In this document: in pieces, positions 36,587-50,103 of the stretch
How positions within the stretch are numbered: position 1 is the first letter of the stretch
How the letters are laid out: the number at the start of each line of letters is the position of its first letter
From: Ceratodon purpureus
Taxonomy: Eukaryota; Streptophyta; Bryopsida; Pseudoditrichales; Ditrichaceae
Direction of reading: 5' to 3'
Assembly (NCBI GenBank): GCA_014871385.1
Contig: CM026421.1
Coordinates: forward strand, 17,467,048 to 17,531,047
Length of the DNA: 64,000 nucleotides
Made by a program: the position numbers and the translations under genes
The notes under the pieces: model-generated
What the model saw: only the letters and a program-made list of their open reading frames with translations
Told to the model about the DNA's origin: nothing
The model's database searches: none

Positions 36587-39500
36587 AGATGTTGAACAGG
36601 CTTGTCATAGTGACATACTGCCAAGTTTGCTCGTCTGTTTTCAATAATACTCGCACCCGCTTAAACATGCAAGTTCTGAGCCACCCCGCGCGAGCATCCA
36701 CCAACTGGCTCGCTCAAAACTCTGCACTAAGACAAGAAACAACGTCATCAGATTGAAAATACGACACACAACAGCGAAGACCAAACGCTTTCTAGCAAAT
36801 TCTCAGAGGGATGTCTGCTTCATTTTGCTGCATTCAGCTCATGTGTCTCGGCCTATGAACATGTAGCTGCACACGTTGGACTTCACGTCCGTACTGAGAT
36901 AGCAGGGCCGCAGCATCAAAATCGGCAATTAATTCTCCACCTACGTAGCTACATCGATCACTTCAATTTATGGAAGTGATCGCACCACCCAGACTATAAT
37001 CCCACAACCCTTCATCTCTTCTCATCATGACTTGAGTATTTCCTCTTGAAAACAACAAGATCTCACATCAACGGCCTGCTATTCGGCATCCTCGGTTCCA
37101 GCCCAATACTTCACCAGACAAGGCGCCATTATCTGCGTTATGAGATAATCTCGACAAGCATTGAAGCACTGACGAGACAACGAGGACTAGCCCAGCAATT
37201 GGCAGATACTCTGTAATTATTCAATACGATTGTGTGGGCAAATGCGAGGCGTACAAAGCGTTTACCCTAGTCATCCGTCTAGAGTCTCGCCTTACCACCT
37301 GGAACTTCATTGTCGCCTACTGTCTAACCAAACGAGTGATCTAATACAACCACATAGTGTCACCAAACTAATATCGAAAACAAATGGATACAAGATCAAA
37401 GCCTTAAAACAATCACAAGGCATCCAAACAAGAAGGCCAGAGCTAACACAATGAAACTAAGCATCTGACAGGTGTGCGGCATATACATGCAGAACATGAA
37501 AGCAAGAAAGACCCAAAATAATCCCCTTCCAAGTGTTCAGAGGACTAACACCAAACATCGTGTAAGACTTTAAGACTCAAATTTCATATCTAATTGCAGG
37601 AAGTTGAAGCTGGTCTGGATGAAAACCTAGATAACTAAGAAGTTATGTGGGCTGATAGGTGATTCCAAATCACAAAGTCCGAACTGCAGAGTTGACAACG
37701 ACCACGTCTCGAGACTACCGTACATAAGGATCGGTCAATTGAGCTTAGAGTTGAATCAAAAAAAGTTGAACTTAGAGTAGACTGCAGGATCTCTCTGTAG
37801 ATCACAAACATCGAAAGACATCTGACATCGCTATCGATGTCAGGTACAACGTGCAAAAGGTCGTGGCATCGCCGACGACTCCAGTAGCAGTAGCACCAGA
37901 AGAGGTCATGTGTGTTGACTCATTAGCAAGAGTCGGCTGGTAAGAAATTGAAATGTAAGACAAGGACAGTGATAAGTAGCGGATCTTGCAGGAGCTCACC
38001 AGACGCGAATCACAGATCAGATGCGCGCACACACACCCACCGACCTGAAGCTCTCTTTGATGTTTGCATGAAGTGTCGAGATCCTGAACCATAGAAGCGT
38101 GCACGGCGAGCCAGCTCGCTCCTTGCCCACCCACAGTCTCCTCCTCGTAATGGTTCCCACTTCCTCCCCAAAAGACAATTGTGACCACACGAGACAGCTC
38201 GACGAAGTACAAGACACAGAATACGGAGACAAGAGAGTGGACCCCCGCGATAAACGAGTCTTCCTAACGCTGGCAGAGCTGGACCGGAGTACAGTCCCGG
38301 ACCCAACCCTAGAAAGGCAAATGTACACGCACCCCGACCGCCTCACCCAAATCATGCAGATGAGAACGACAAACAGAAGCAGACAAGGGGAACAGTGTCC
38401 TGGACACGGCAAGAACCTCAAAGAGCGCCACAACACACGTAGATGCGAATGACACAGTGTAGGTCGGCCCAATTCAGAGACCTAGTCCCCAGGCGCTCAC
38501 CCCACACCCCAGCTTCACACAGTATCCGACCCTTCCACCCCCCACGCTCCTCCTCCCCCCACACCAACACACACACATGCACAAACAAACCCACACACAC
38601 ACACACACACTACAACAACAACAACCTCAACCCCAATGGCTCCCCCTTACCACCCCTCCCCCATCACCAACCTCGACACAAACTCCAAGACCTCCCAATT
38701 CCCGGCACGCACGACCTCACCGATTCGAGAAACAACCGACTCAACACCTCACCTCTCAACACCCTGAACTTCCAAATCCCAACTCACATAACACCACACA
38801 TCACACCACATCACATCACACACCCCCACCCCCACTAGACTGATGACACCCTCCTTGTCAACTTATCCCTACCAGTCGAGTCCTGGTCTCCCCACACCTG
38901 GCCCGAGATCGAATACTCATCTACACTCACACACACCCCCAAAACTCCCACCTTGGACAGACAGACACACAACACTCACAACTTGCCCCCACAGAACTCC
39001 CCCTTCACTGCAAGTCCCTCCTCAAAGTGAGCCTCCTCCACCATGAGAGCTCCTGATTTCACACAGCCCATAGTACATAGTAGCCCAGCTTCTCTTCATC
39101 CCCTTCCTCCCTCCCTCCCCCTGTCTACACTATGATACTACTACTACTACTCTCCTCATGATGGTGCTGCCTGGGATGGATGGGATGGCGGCCATGTGGG
39201 GTCCTCCTCCCTCCCTCCCTTCCTCCAACTTACTGTCCTAGTAGTAGTCGTCTTCAACCTTCACAGAACTCGAGACAAGACTCGACCTCCCTCCCTCACT
39301 CACTCACTCATAAAGAAAGAAAGAAAGAAAGCAACAAACAAACAGGGAGCTGGTTCAGTGCTACGAATACTACTACTACTATGCTAGTGTATGATGATGA
39401 TGATGATGGTTGGGAGGAGTGGGCTCTGTCCGTCCCTGTTGTGCTGTCCCGGCCCTGGCACCCCCTGCATTCCTCTTCTCCCACACCCTACAGTCCTGTT

Positions 39501-39900
39501 GATGTACTCCACTCCCCCTTCCTTCCCTACTTACTGTGAAACCTTAGCAGGGGCACAGGCACAGGCACAGGCACAGAGAGAACAGGAGCAGCCTAGCCTG
39601 CAATGGGCGCAACATCCCCACATGACACATAACATCCCCATCAACCTGCGGAGTCGTCTGCCTCTGCCAGCCTGCCTGCCTTCTACGACAGTACAACGAC
39701 ACCACCATGGTTTGGTTTGGTTTGGTCCTATGACCGTGGTTCTGGGTTTGGGTTTGGGGGCCTGTTACCGTGGCGGCGGGTGAGCCTCTCATGGGATGGG
39801 ACGGTAGTGGGAGTGGGCTACGAAGTGGGGAGGGGAAGGTAGGGAGCTTGGTCACCTGATCTTTCCACCAACAAGCGTTTGAGTTCATCAATCGGAGTGT
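36587..39900 (-). promoter_or_regulatory. ARF leader/promoter region, GC- and microsatellite-rich
   Basis: Upstream of the ARF start codon. From about 37900 to 39800 GC content rises and simple repeats crowd together: (CA)n at about 38593-38610; CCCTCC and TCC runs near 39105-39225; (TAC)n near 39135; AAAG repeats near 39316-39332; (ACT)n near 39366; (GAT)n near 39391-39405; GGCACA repeats at 39551-39578; a GGTTT run near 39713. Overlapping open frames of 90-150 codons lie on both strands (such as 37802-38212 and 38017-38472, minus) but resemble no family; some could be upstream ORFs of a long ARF leader. Transcription start and leader introns cannot be placed from sequence. Confidence 0.4.
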
Positions 39901-40200
39901 GGTTGTCATAGCCGCCGGTTCCCTTCAGGTTGTTGGCAAAAACTTATTACCCTCCCATCCCGGTTTGAATTCCCCCTTTATGGTCCCATGGTGGATGTTT
40001 TTTTGCAAGTGGGTTGTGTTTGGAAAGGTGTGGAAAAGGGGTGTGGAAAAGGGGTGTGGAATTTGGGTGAATATCTGTGTTTGGAATTGGATGTTTGAGG
40101 TTAATAGTGAAGGTGTGAATTAAAAGGGGTGGGAATGACCAACATTGTGTCTCGAAAAAGTTTTGTACAATGTGCCTTGAAAAAAAGGGGAGGATGAGAT
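39901..40200. other. G/T-rich spacer
   Basis: G/T-rich, with GTGTGGAAAAGGGGTGTGGA-like direct repeats. It leads into the tandem block that follows. Confidence 0.4.
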
Positions 40201-40560
40201 TTAGAACTCGGTTTGGGGTTGATAGTGAAGGTGAGATTGAAGTAGTATGAAAAGGAGTGGGAATTTGGATGAATGTTTGTGTTTGGAGTTTGAGATTTGG
40301 AACTTGGTTTGGGGTTAATTGTTTGAAGGTGTGATTGAAGTGGTGTGTGAGCTGGAGGGGGAGGAGGAGGAGGTGGTCGGATTTGGGATTAATTCTATAT
40401 GCAAAGGTGTGAAAAGGGGTGGAGATTTTGGAATTATGGTGAATATCTGAGTTTGGAGTTTGAGATTTGGAGCTCTGTTTGGGGTTAATTTCAGGTTTGA
40501 TTGAAGTGGGGTGTGAGCTGGAAATGGTCGGATTTGGGGTTGATTCTATATGCTGTTTGG
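40200..40560. repeat. Tandem repeat block (about 120-170 bp units)
   Basis: TTTGGAGTTTGAGATTTGGA recurs at about 40281 and 40452. GGTTTGGGGTTGATAG/GGTTTGGGGTTAATT recurs at about 40210, 40307 and 40480. TCGGATTTGGG(A/G)TT(A/G)ATTCTA recurs at about 40378 and 40528. Two to three diverged units. Confidence 0.65.
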
Positions 40561-43000
40561 GTTGTGTTGTGTTAGATCTTGAAGGGAGTAATTAACTTAC
40601 TGTACTTTGTTTTGGATGATATACTGGCTGGGTAGAATGAAATCTGGGTTGTGTGCAGAGTTAATGATTCTTGATGGGATATGTGTTCTTGGGATGCTGG
40701 GTTGTAATTTGGTCTACTGTGGAAATATACTCCGTGTCCTAATCCAAGCTCCCACTCTTACATTAATATAGTATCCAGATTGACCCATTTCCACTGAGTA
40801 GCACTTATTGTGCTTTGAGCAGCCCTAATCTTCTGCTTAGTGTAAATCACTACAGTCTAATTTATTGCCTCCATTGATACAGTCCTGTACTGTTTAACAA
40901 TACAGGGATAACACGCCGTGGCCACACAACAAGGCTGCCACCTCACAGACGAATGTCCACATAACAGGGTTGCCCCTTAACAGGCGAATGTTTCATCATT
41001 TTATTTGGGAAACTAGATTCCCTTCTTCAAAACAAAAGTGATCAAGCCAAGTGTCAAAATTATGAAGTTGAAAGAACTACTTATGGAAGTCACCAACTGG
41101 TCATTCTTTGCAGTAATAATGTTTATTGTCTAAAAAAATTGTAATTTTTTTTTAAATAATAATAATTTTTAAAATAAACCATTGTTCTCTATAAGAATAT
41201 TATTCTTATGACAAGTCAAACTATTATTGTATTATTATATTTTGTACCAACTACACAAGTTTTAGGTTCCAAAAAATCTACATCTAAAATATAAATATGA
41301 AGTTGAAAGTGGTTAGTTGATTTTTAATTTTTCTAGGAATAGGAAGAGAAAGACAAAAATAAATATATAAATAAATGTCCATTTTTGTCAAAAAGAAGAA
41401 AAAATTTGGTCTTTGAAGGAGATTGATCTGAATGAAGTGTAAGTTTGTTTCACCTCTAGATCTATGTCCACCGGACAGAAAAATAAAAGTAAAAAACTAC
41501 TCCCTTTTTTCGAGAATAGACACTCTAGTCACAAGTAATAAATAAAACTAATTCAGACAAGGATTAACTGATATAAGGTTTGTTTTGTGCGGAAGTTTAA
41601 ACGCCAAGCCATGAGCTCTATGTTGGAGTGTTTATCTCACATGACTAGTCCAAGTTTTAACCTAGTCGACTCGTTTTAACAAATGTGGAGAATGTAGTGG
41701 CATGGCACAGCTGAGTGAGCAATCAAAGATACCAAAGGAGTTGTATCAACCAACAACCCACCATATGCATGACAAGAGACATTACACTTGTTGCCAACAT
41801 TCAATAAAGTAGTTTCCGCTACTAATTTTTTTTTAATTTTAAGTATAAGGGTCTTGTATTTGAGGTGGTGATATACCTAGTTTTCTAGAGGTGTTGTAGA
41901 GGTGATTTATAGTCTTTTTTTATGGAGGAAGATAGACATGGCACATTGTATGGTATTAATGTTCTTAAATGCATTTTAAATGGTTGGTGAAAAAGGCAAT
42001 TTAAATTTGTATTCAAATTATTTCATTGATGTCTAGCGCTCGTTGTTATAATGATAAGAGGATCAATATTTTTGTCCCCAACAGCAATATTTTCTATTGG
42101 TTGTATCTATTTGTTCATTTTAGCTTCGAGTGTTTCTAGTAAAATTTGTCATTACAATATGTAAATTCAATGAATTGTTTAGTAAGATTTTGATCAATAT
42201 TTGTGGGTGGTTCATTTTGATATGGTAATCTTTGGATTTTGCATGTGCAAGGCAATAACCAATTATGAACGGTGTTTTTCCATATTGTTTTGTTATGTCT
42301 TTTGATGTGAAGTGAGTGTGTATGTTGTTGCCTACATGTGAGTAATACGTCTAGCCATGTATTACTTTAACATGAATTACAAATAGGGCATGTAATGGAG
42401 GAATATCTGAGCCTATTAAAGAAGGCTTGTTTTTTTGGCATAGCCCATATTTCATTATATCAAAATATATTGAAGTAGATAAAATGTATATTGAATCAAA
42501 ATGGTGTATAATGAAGATCTGAAAATTTTCAAACGACACTTAAGCAATCTTTTTGTGTAATAGAAAGGATTGTGTATTGCTAAAAAGGGACATAAATTAG
42601 GTTTCATTTAAAGTTCTATATGGAATTAACTCCTATAGTGAGGAATGGAAGCAATGACACTATTTGTTTGTAATACATACATATGTTTCTAATAAACAAT
42701 CAATGAATGTCATAATTGGGCAATATCATGTATTTAGGATAACTTTTATATCATTTTCATATATTTTACGTTTTTGTAGATTATTATTTTTTAATGGAAG
42801 ATAATACAATTTTTGAAAAATCAATGATTTTATACTTTTTGAATTTTAAATATGTGTATGTGAATCTTGGTTAATCTTTGAACTTGTGATGTCAATGTTA
42901 TTATTTTTTTGTTGACACAAGAGATACAAAAGTCCCATTGCAAAACGGGCAATTAACATCCGTGCCATTTTCTGTTTTAAAATCATTATTGCGTCTCATA
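40561..43000. other. AT-rich spacer
   Basis: No gene recognised. ACTCCCTTTTTTCGAGAATA at about 41500 resembles a Stowaway terminus, but no inverted partner was found. A retroposon-like inverted tail (TTTTTTTGTTGACACAAGAG, then CCCATTGCAAAA) lies at about 42904-42945. Confidence 0.4.
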
Positions 43001-43009
43001 CTAATGAAG

Positions 43010-44311
43010 AAGAAAATGTGTGTAATAAATACAAGCCTTTTTCAGATAGTGAGGACCAAGACCTTGAGCTAATTATGAGGACCTCATTTGAGTGGGATCC
43101 ATCCACCACAGTAGATAGACAGAGTATCAAAATTCCCAAAGTGCCCATACCCATATTCTCAGTAGGCCCAAGATCTTGCATGTTGTATAGAGTAGACATG
43201 GAGGAAGGTATGCAGAAGCTAGCCAACTGATCAGACACATTTAAAAGGGTGACGGTTGCACAAATTGACAAGCATCAATCATCCAAGGCTAAGTACTTTC
43301 TTTACTATGGTATCTCAGAACAGTTAATAGGTATAGATCCAACATTGTGGAAATGGACATGTGGTACTACATTTACCATGTACAATTCTAAGAAAAGAAG
43401 GGAGATGTTATCCAATACGGAGACTCTCAACATATCAATTTAGGATAAATGGAAATATGAGGAGAACATTTCATTTGTCCCACATTCGAAAGAGGTTTGG
43501 AAGGCCAATAGGAGCACGAAGGAGGCAGGGTTCATGTGGTCAATTTGGCATTAAGCAGTAGCCACTAATTCATGGAGAGGTAAGTATAATCCAAACATTG
43601 ATAAATCATACCAGATTTGATCACTCAAGCCTGAGGAGTCATATATTCTCTATTTCTATGACTGCATCAATGCTAAGGAGGTATGAAACTACTGCTTCTA
43701 TTTAATGCACATATTCCAAAAGGGAAGATGTAACATCTTTCCCCCACAAAAGATGACCTTTGCATAGTGCATATTTGGTCATGGTCATGCTGTAAGATTT
43801 AGACGCTTAAGATTTGTGAAGTTATGGTCATGGCTGAGAGGGGTGGGTTTGTAGACAATTTGGAGAAGTCATAACAGCTAGGTGTTTGAGGGTGCAAGAT
43901 GGAGGTCTACTCAAATCAGGCAATTCATTTAGGAATCAATGTTGGATTATAGAAGGATTGACTGGAGACGCACCCTGGAAGCAGTTAATAGAGCACAGTC
44001 AGAAGCACAGATTCAAAGTACACTTAGAGCATTTGACTCTAAATGGCTAAATAGACATATATTTGGTCACAAAATAGATCTTACTGTCAGATGGAAACTA
44101 ATCATTCCAGGTGGTATAATTCCTAAGTGACTGTGATGTTTCTTTTTTAGATGGTTAAGAAGTCAGAATTCTCTCGTGATGTTTCCTTATTACATGGTTC
44201 AAAAGTCAGAAGTCGTCGCCCTGGACATTTGTCTGATGAGGGTTGTACTTTAAATTCTTTGCAATGAAATTCGTTCATTTGCTCAAAATAAATAAATAAA
44301 TAAAAATAAAA
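43010..44311 (+). pseudogene. Unassigned protein-like remnant ending in a retroposon tail
   Basis: Plus-strand frames at 43018-43230, 43249-43443, 43361-43561 and 43939-44130 look protein-like (landmarks KIPKVPIPIFSVGPRSCMLY, IDKHQSSKAKYFLYYGISEQ, RTLEAVNRAQSEAQIQSTLR) but are broken by stops and frame changes. The block ends at 44261-44311 with GCAATGAAATTCGTTCATTT and an (AAAT)n tail, the same ending as 31431-31482. It is probably a decayed non-LTR retrotransposon or retroposed gene. No reverse-transcriptase motif was seen, so the coding origin stays open. Confidence 0.4.
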
Positions 44312-46221
44312 TTTTGTGCATTTATTATTTGAAGAGTGGATTTCGTCCATGTTTCTGCCGAAAACATATAATCAAATTCCAACACGGAAAAAGAGGAAGA
44401 TAGACACATAATTCCTGTGCAGATGAAGCTTTGGCTGCCTTCAATTTCACCTCAAAGTGAATATTTGAATGTGTCCGAAAATCAGTATTTATAAATTCTG
44501 GGAGTCCGCAGCCTGGATAGATTCCGGAACTGATGCTTTACAAAAACATATATTGTAATAATACACTGATTCTACTTACCCAGAAAGTCAAAGTGGGTAA
44601 GAATGTTTCTACGAGCAGATTGGGTGCAGCCAATCTGTTTCCAAACCTGTTTTAGATTCTCTTTATAAACAACAAATGAAACATTGTGTTGCGTCAATTA
44701 GTGTTCATGCTATTCTCTACAATGTACCCACTGGAAAGATATCGGTGTATATAATGTGGTCAACACTATTAACCAAAACAGTATGGCAAGTTAATATTAC
44801 ATATGGGTTTGGATGGTGGTCTAGCAGGTCATTCCAAATTGGAAAAGTGAGTGTTATTATAAGAAATGCACAGTGTTAAGTGGAGTGCTACACAGGCAAT
44901 GCCAAGTTTGAGGTGTGTGCATTTCATCAAATTATGGCAATTTGAATCGTTTTTATGAGTGCCCAGGCCCAGGTTTCTCTCCACAGGTTTACAGGTCCAT
45001 ATGCCAGCATCGTTTTCATCTCATCGCCCGGTTTGCGGCAATGTTTTCTGGACATATTCACCACTTGTCTTTCCTTTTTTGGACACCTACGCCACTAGAG
45101 GCTCTGACCCTGGGCTACAGTTTAAAACAACATAAAATAAAAACATATCTTGTTAATAAATGGATGAAATTCTAATATATGCGGATCATGAAATTTAATT
45201 ATATAAATGGATGGAATAGTTTGTAGCCATATTGTATAGAATTGAATATTGAATGTCGCTTAAATACCTCTTACCTCGGATAAAACCTCCCCGCCGATAA
45301 GCCTCATGGGCTCTTAAACTAGTAGTCCCCCACTTACTCCCGAGGTTACCTCCCCCTTTCTAACTTTGTAGTTAAAATATCTTGATCTACTGCTCTAATT
45401 CCTTGAGAGCTCCAAGAGAGGTGGAGAGACCTCACATGAATAGGGTTCCAAATGGTGCAGAGTTTGTTCTCGCCTTATATACCCGGACACCCGGTTTAAC
45501 GATGAAGGCTCCTCAACCAAGGTTTCTATTGGATGAGGCAAAAAGCCCCTTATAAACATTTTGTTGATTAAAAAAAGTTAATCTTAATTTTTTTTAAATA
45601 AAAAAAACTATCTAAAATTAATTATATGGATCCCCTCAAACTTATTTGGGGTCTTTGGTTCCATTAAAAATATAAAAATTACTGAAAAGGGAGCGCATGC
45701 CTTCTAAAATTAAAATCCAGGTGGAAAAAGGTCCGGCTAATCAGTAAGACGAAGGCAAGGTTTATTGTTTGGAATCGAAGCCAATAAACAAGCCATCATG
45801 GACTTACAAATATATCCACTACAAATTTCGGGTGTTTTTTCTCCACATGATTTATTTTTTTCAAAAACATTTGACACGAGTAAAGAATACTGTTATTGAA
45901 GCATTACTGTTACTTTTGCGCTTTTCCCTAGTAGATTTGTACATCTTTTAAATAAAAATTACTGATTTTTTAATATTAAAATCCATTATTTCTTACTAGA
46001 TAAATAGCATAAATTTCCAATAGTCTGTTTGCTAAACATTTGTTTCTACTTCGTGTTGTTGTCAAATTATGTAAATTGCTCCAAGTAATGTAGCCCGCAG
46101 TAAGTAGAATTGAAAGTGTACCACTATACAATCTCTTATTACATTCCTTCTACAAAATCTATGTCAACATCGTGCTAAGAAGAAGATATCTTAAGCTAAT
46201 CATACTAAATAGACTTACTTG
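44312..46221. other. Spacer
   Basis: No gene recognised. A GC-richer block at about 45250-45520 differs from its surroundings but has no recognised termini or frames. Confidence 0.4.
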
Positions 46222-46225
46222 TTTG

Positions 46226-47405
46226 ATTCTAAAGGTTCTTGTTGTTTTTAAAGCTAAAACTGCAAAAAATAGACTTTTGCTAATAAGAACCTATTTATTT
46301 CTAAAATTAGACATTAAATTGAATATATAACCGTAGGATCTTGTACCTACATTGTCTAAAAAAATGTATACCAAAGTAGAGCTCATTCTACTATACAATT
46401 TGCAAAGTTTTAAGGTTTAAAGTCATTGTGAAAGTTTTTTTAACATTGCCCTAGCATGATACTTCACCTCTGATGCCCAAAAAGTATACATTACAAACAC
46501 ATTTGATCCATAGAGAGTCATCAATTGCTCTAGGTGTGGAAGTTAAGTATACGCTCACAAAACATGAGCCTCATTCGGGCTTGGAAAGGGGAAAAATGTT
46601 TGATTTTGTAAAAGTGGATGTGCTAAAAATACCTTATATTCTCCAAATTAAAAATATCAAAAGGGTAATCTAATTTTTTTTTAATTAAAACAAACGGTAG
46701 ATGTGTTTATGGCAATGAGGGAAACAACTACATAAAATTTGAATGCAATAGAGTAAAACTCAATTTTTTAGAATTATTTGAAATGTAAATGGTATTTTTC
46801 CCTTCCATTTTGAGGGACAGTATTGGTAATAGGGGGCCATGTGGATGGGCCCCTACCACGCCATAAATATTGAATGAGATGTGTTAAGTCTGAATGAAAA
46901 ATCAAGATTGGATTAATTTTTTTATGTGAATAGATAAGTATTTTAAATGTAAATTGAGTTATAGATGATATAGTATCATTTGGATAAAAATAATACAAGA
47001 ATGAAGGCAACGCATATAGTTGGAAACGGTTGATTAGATACTATATGTCTATCGGATGAAAAATGTCATCAATGTATATGGATGAAAAAATATTGGACCC
47101 ATTATTTTGCAAGTGCCCACCCTTTGAAATTTAGTCTTATCATCATATGCTCCTTTAAATGACAAGCATCTTGGGTAAAATTTGGGAGATTGTGATTGAT
47201 TATTGGTTGTCCAAATTTAAAGCAGATTATTTTAAAATTTATAACTTTTGCATCGTAGGTCCAAATGCTTTGAAATTTGTATAGAAAACTGTCGTTGAAA
47301 GCTATATGTATTATAAATTTTAGGAGATAATCAAATTATGGAACCTTAGAGTAGCCTTGTGCAGAAGTGCTACGTTCACAATGTGCTCTCAAAGACATTT
47401 AGATG
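46226..47405 (-). mobile_element. TTAA-type element, decayed copy G
   Basis: Internal sequence aligns with copy F over about 1.1 kb. Shared strings include TTGTGAAAGTTTTTTTAACATTGCCC against TGTAAAAGTTTTTTTGACATTGCCC, and GAGCCTCAT(T/A)CG(G/A)GCTTGGAAAGG. The ends are eroded: TTTGATTCTAAAGG on the left where F has TTAACCTCTAAAGG, and CATTTAGATGTTAA on the right where F has CTTTAGGGGTTAA. The internal motif in inverse form lies at 46329-46346. This is the oldest-looking member of the family here. Confidence 0.65.
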
Positions 47406-47409
47406 TTAA

Positions 47410-49843
47410 ATAAATGGAAATGCAAATTCAATTCCAAAACCGTTTGATATAAGAAATGACATAAAATTTTGATTCTATATCCTTGTGATTTGTGCAAAAT
47501 TAGACTTCACTTTTAAAATATCATTGTCATGGCATTTATCTTGTTATTTGTCTTGGATTTTGAACTATCAAACAACCTTCACAAATTTTTGAATACAATG
47601 CAATATTGTTTCTTAAACCTTGTCGCTGCATATAATGTAGCTATCATCAATAGAGGTCTTGGTTCTTGCATATTAAACAATTGTTATTATTTATTTACCT
47701 CAAGATGCCTAGAACATGCTCGTTTAGTTCTTAAATATTACATATATTTCAATGTTTTGTCCAATGCAATTTATATCTTGCAGAGATAATTTCAATTTAG
47801 TTCTTCATTGTTATATGTGAAAGTTAACAACTATTTTGAAGATATATCTTTTTTAGTATGAAAAATGTTTCATTGTTCTATTCAATTATGTCGACTTGTA
47901 TTTTTTGTGATCTCATTGTAAATGCTCTATTTTGTTACAGTAGAGAAGGATATTAATATTTTGACGGCGCTTGATTTACATAACTCTTAATGATTTGTAT
48001 CCCAATGATTTGTTGACTACATCATTCTCTCTTCTATCCTAGACTTCTCAAGCAATTTTTTGAAAGGAATGGAACATCATTTTAAGCTTAAAGGTAGTTT
48101 AAACATTTATCTAAAATTGAAATTATAGTATATGTTCAGACTTTTGAAAAGCCCAAATGTGAACAGTTGTCCTTAAGAGATTAATGAAATTTCCTATCAT
48201 AGGCTTTTGTTTTCTCTAGAAAGTTGACGAATTATCTTTATGAAATACGTTGCCGTAGGGGTATCCATGTCATCTTTTCATCCATGCTTGAAGTTTTCCA
48301 CTAAAAATGTCTTGGTCATAATATAAACCCCGACCAAACAAAAGTCTCACTTGCCAATTACATAGCTCCATTTTCCAAGAATTCGTGACCTGTGGACTTC
48401 TCCAGCAAAGTGGAAACAGGTTCTAAGTACCACCAGGTATGCTCTCTGATAAAGGAGGTGGTTCCTCTCAGTGCCCTAAGTTTTTGTTAGAAGTGCTAGC
48501 AGATTTCTTTATAAAAAACATTGGGCTATATTGCACTTAGGTAGAACAGAAAATTATGCTGCATCTGGAGCTGCCAAATCAAATTTAAAATACTAATGGA
48601 CCCATGATCCATCATGTTTTCAATCTGTTGGAGGCTTTTAAGGACAAAAAGACAAGAGAGTGCAATATCAATAACTTGCTTGTGACTTGCTTCTGATTCA
48701 ATGCATGATGTTGTTTCTTGTCCCATGACCATTAAAACCAAAGGTTGGTGTTGGAACAGGCACAGCATGATTTACTAATGTCAGCCGACTTGCGATTCAT
48801 CATTGCACATGAGATGAACGATACTGGTTTTACTTATATCCAGCACCATCACCTGTTACATTGGTCTTTCATCATAACTTAAATCGCAAATGTTTGAGTA
48901 CATTAACGTGTATATACCGTATCTCTCACAAGGGTAACAGCATATTATCACGTAAGTTAGAATCACCTTAAAAGTCACCGGCAGAGACTAAATCCAGTGA
49001 CAATATGAGTAGCAATCCCATTTGTTCTACTGGAAAGAGTTTGTGTGCAAAAGAAGCTACATGGGACTAATTCAATGCAGACTGAGTCTTTGTCCGCAAA
49101 AGAAACAAAGTTTGGGTCCAGCCCCAGTTTTGGATGCCGGAATACATTTTGTTGTGATTACAACATGGGCCCAACAAAAAGAACTTACCGAGAAGTCATG
49201 TTGTCAAAAGAATGTGTGACCAGGTAAACACCTAGGGAGCTGCGGAAGCAAGGCGGAACTGTAGTCATGCAGGCTGCCTATAAACTGGGAGATGTCTGAA
49301 AAGCATCATCTGCTGTGATACTAGCACACTGTCATCCACCAGCAGCCTGCAGAAAATTCATCAATACTGCATAAATTATGTATCTTTGCCACACTTGATG
49401 GCCAAACATTTGACAATTCAACTTATCCTGTAGAAAAGAAATGGTGGATTCACCCAGTTTTTCCTGCTTGAACATGTTGGCTTTTGAATTCACCCCAGTT
49501 GCCTGTCTGAAAGTTGATAATGATTGAAATAACATAATAATACTCTCTGGATGCTGTACTAAAGTGATAAGGCAACATTTGTTTTAATTCCTGAACGGAG
49601 ACAGCATGTAGTGCAAGTGTCGCGAGCTAAGTTGGATCATCTATGGAATAAGCTGGGTAGGACCGCTGGATCTATTGGGTTTCCAATTTGGACAAAAATC
49701 TAGACCGTAAAACCTACAAGGTAGAGGATAGAAAATTATTGTGTACATGAGGAACCTACAAATTTTGGGAAATATGTAGTTTGAAATCATAAATCTCATG
49801 AACATGTCTTTTTAGAGCTCTTCCAATTAGAAATTTAAATACA

Positions 49844-49845
<2 letters not shown>
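47410..49845. other. AT-rich spacer
   Basis: No gene or RNA was recognised. Open frames are short and of low complexity. Confidence 0.4.

Positions 49846-49905
<60 letters not shown>
49846..49905. repeat. (AT)n microsatellite, about 60 bp
   Basis: An uninterrupted TA dinucleotide run, followed by a TTA/TATTT-rich stretch. It can fold on itself and is likely to vary in length. Confidence 0.95.
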
Positions 49906-49912
<7 letters not shown>

Positions 49913-50010
49913 ATTATTATTTTCTATTTTTTATTTCTATTTTATTTTGAGTCAAATGGTGTGCAAAAATCCATTGCCAAGGAAAAGTACATACAAAATA
50001 TTTTGAAAAG
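49906..50010 (-). mobile_element. Inverted retroposon tail
   Basis: T-rich tract, then TTTTGAGTCAAATGGTGTGCAAAAATCCATTGCCAA. This is the inverse of the GCAATGG...CATTTG...A-tail ending seen at 31431 and 44261. Only the last part of the element is present. Confidence 0.45.
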
Positions 50011-50103
50011 GACTTTGGTCTTTTAGTCAAAGTGGAATAAGTTTGTATGTGACTATAACAATAAAATAAGTATATGAATGTCAACAATGGGGTACCGAGT
50101 TAA

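Noticed and set aside
37802-38472. Overlapping minus-strand frames of 98-151 codons upstream of the ARF
   Set aside because: They overlap each other in different frames in GC-rich simple sequence, where stops are rare; no family resemblance.
38443-39046. Thr/His/Pro-rich plus-strand frames
   Set aside because: Produced by CA and CCA simple repeats, not by a gene.
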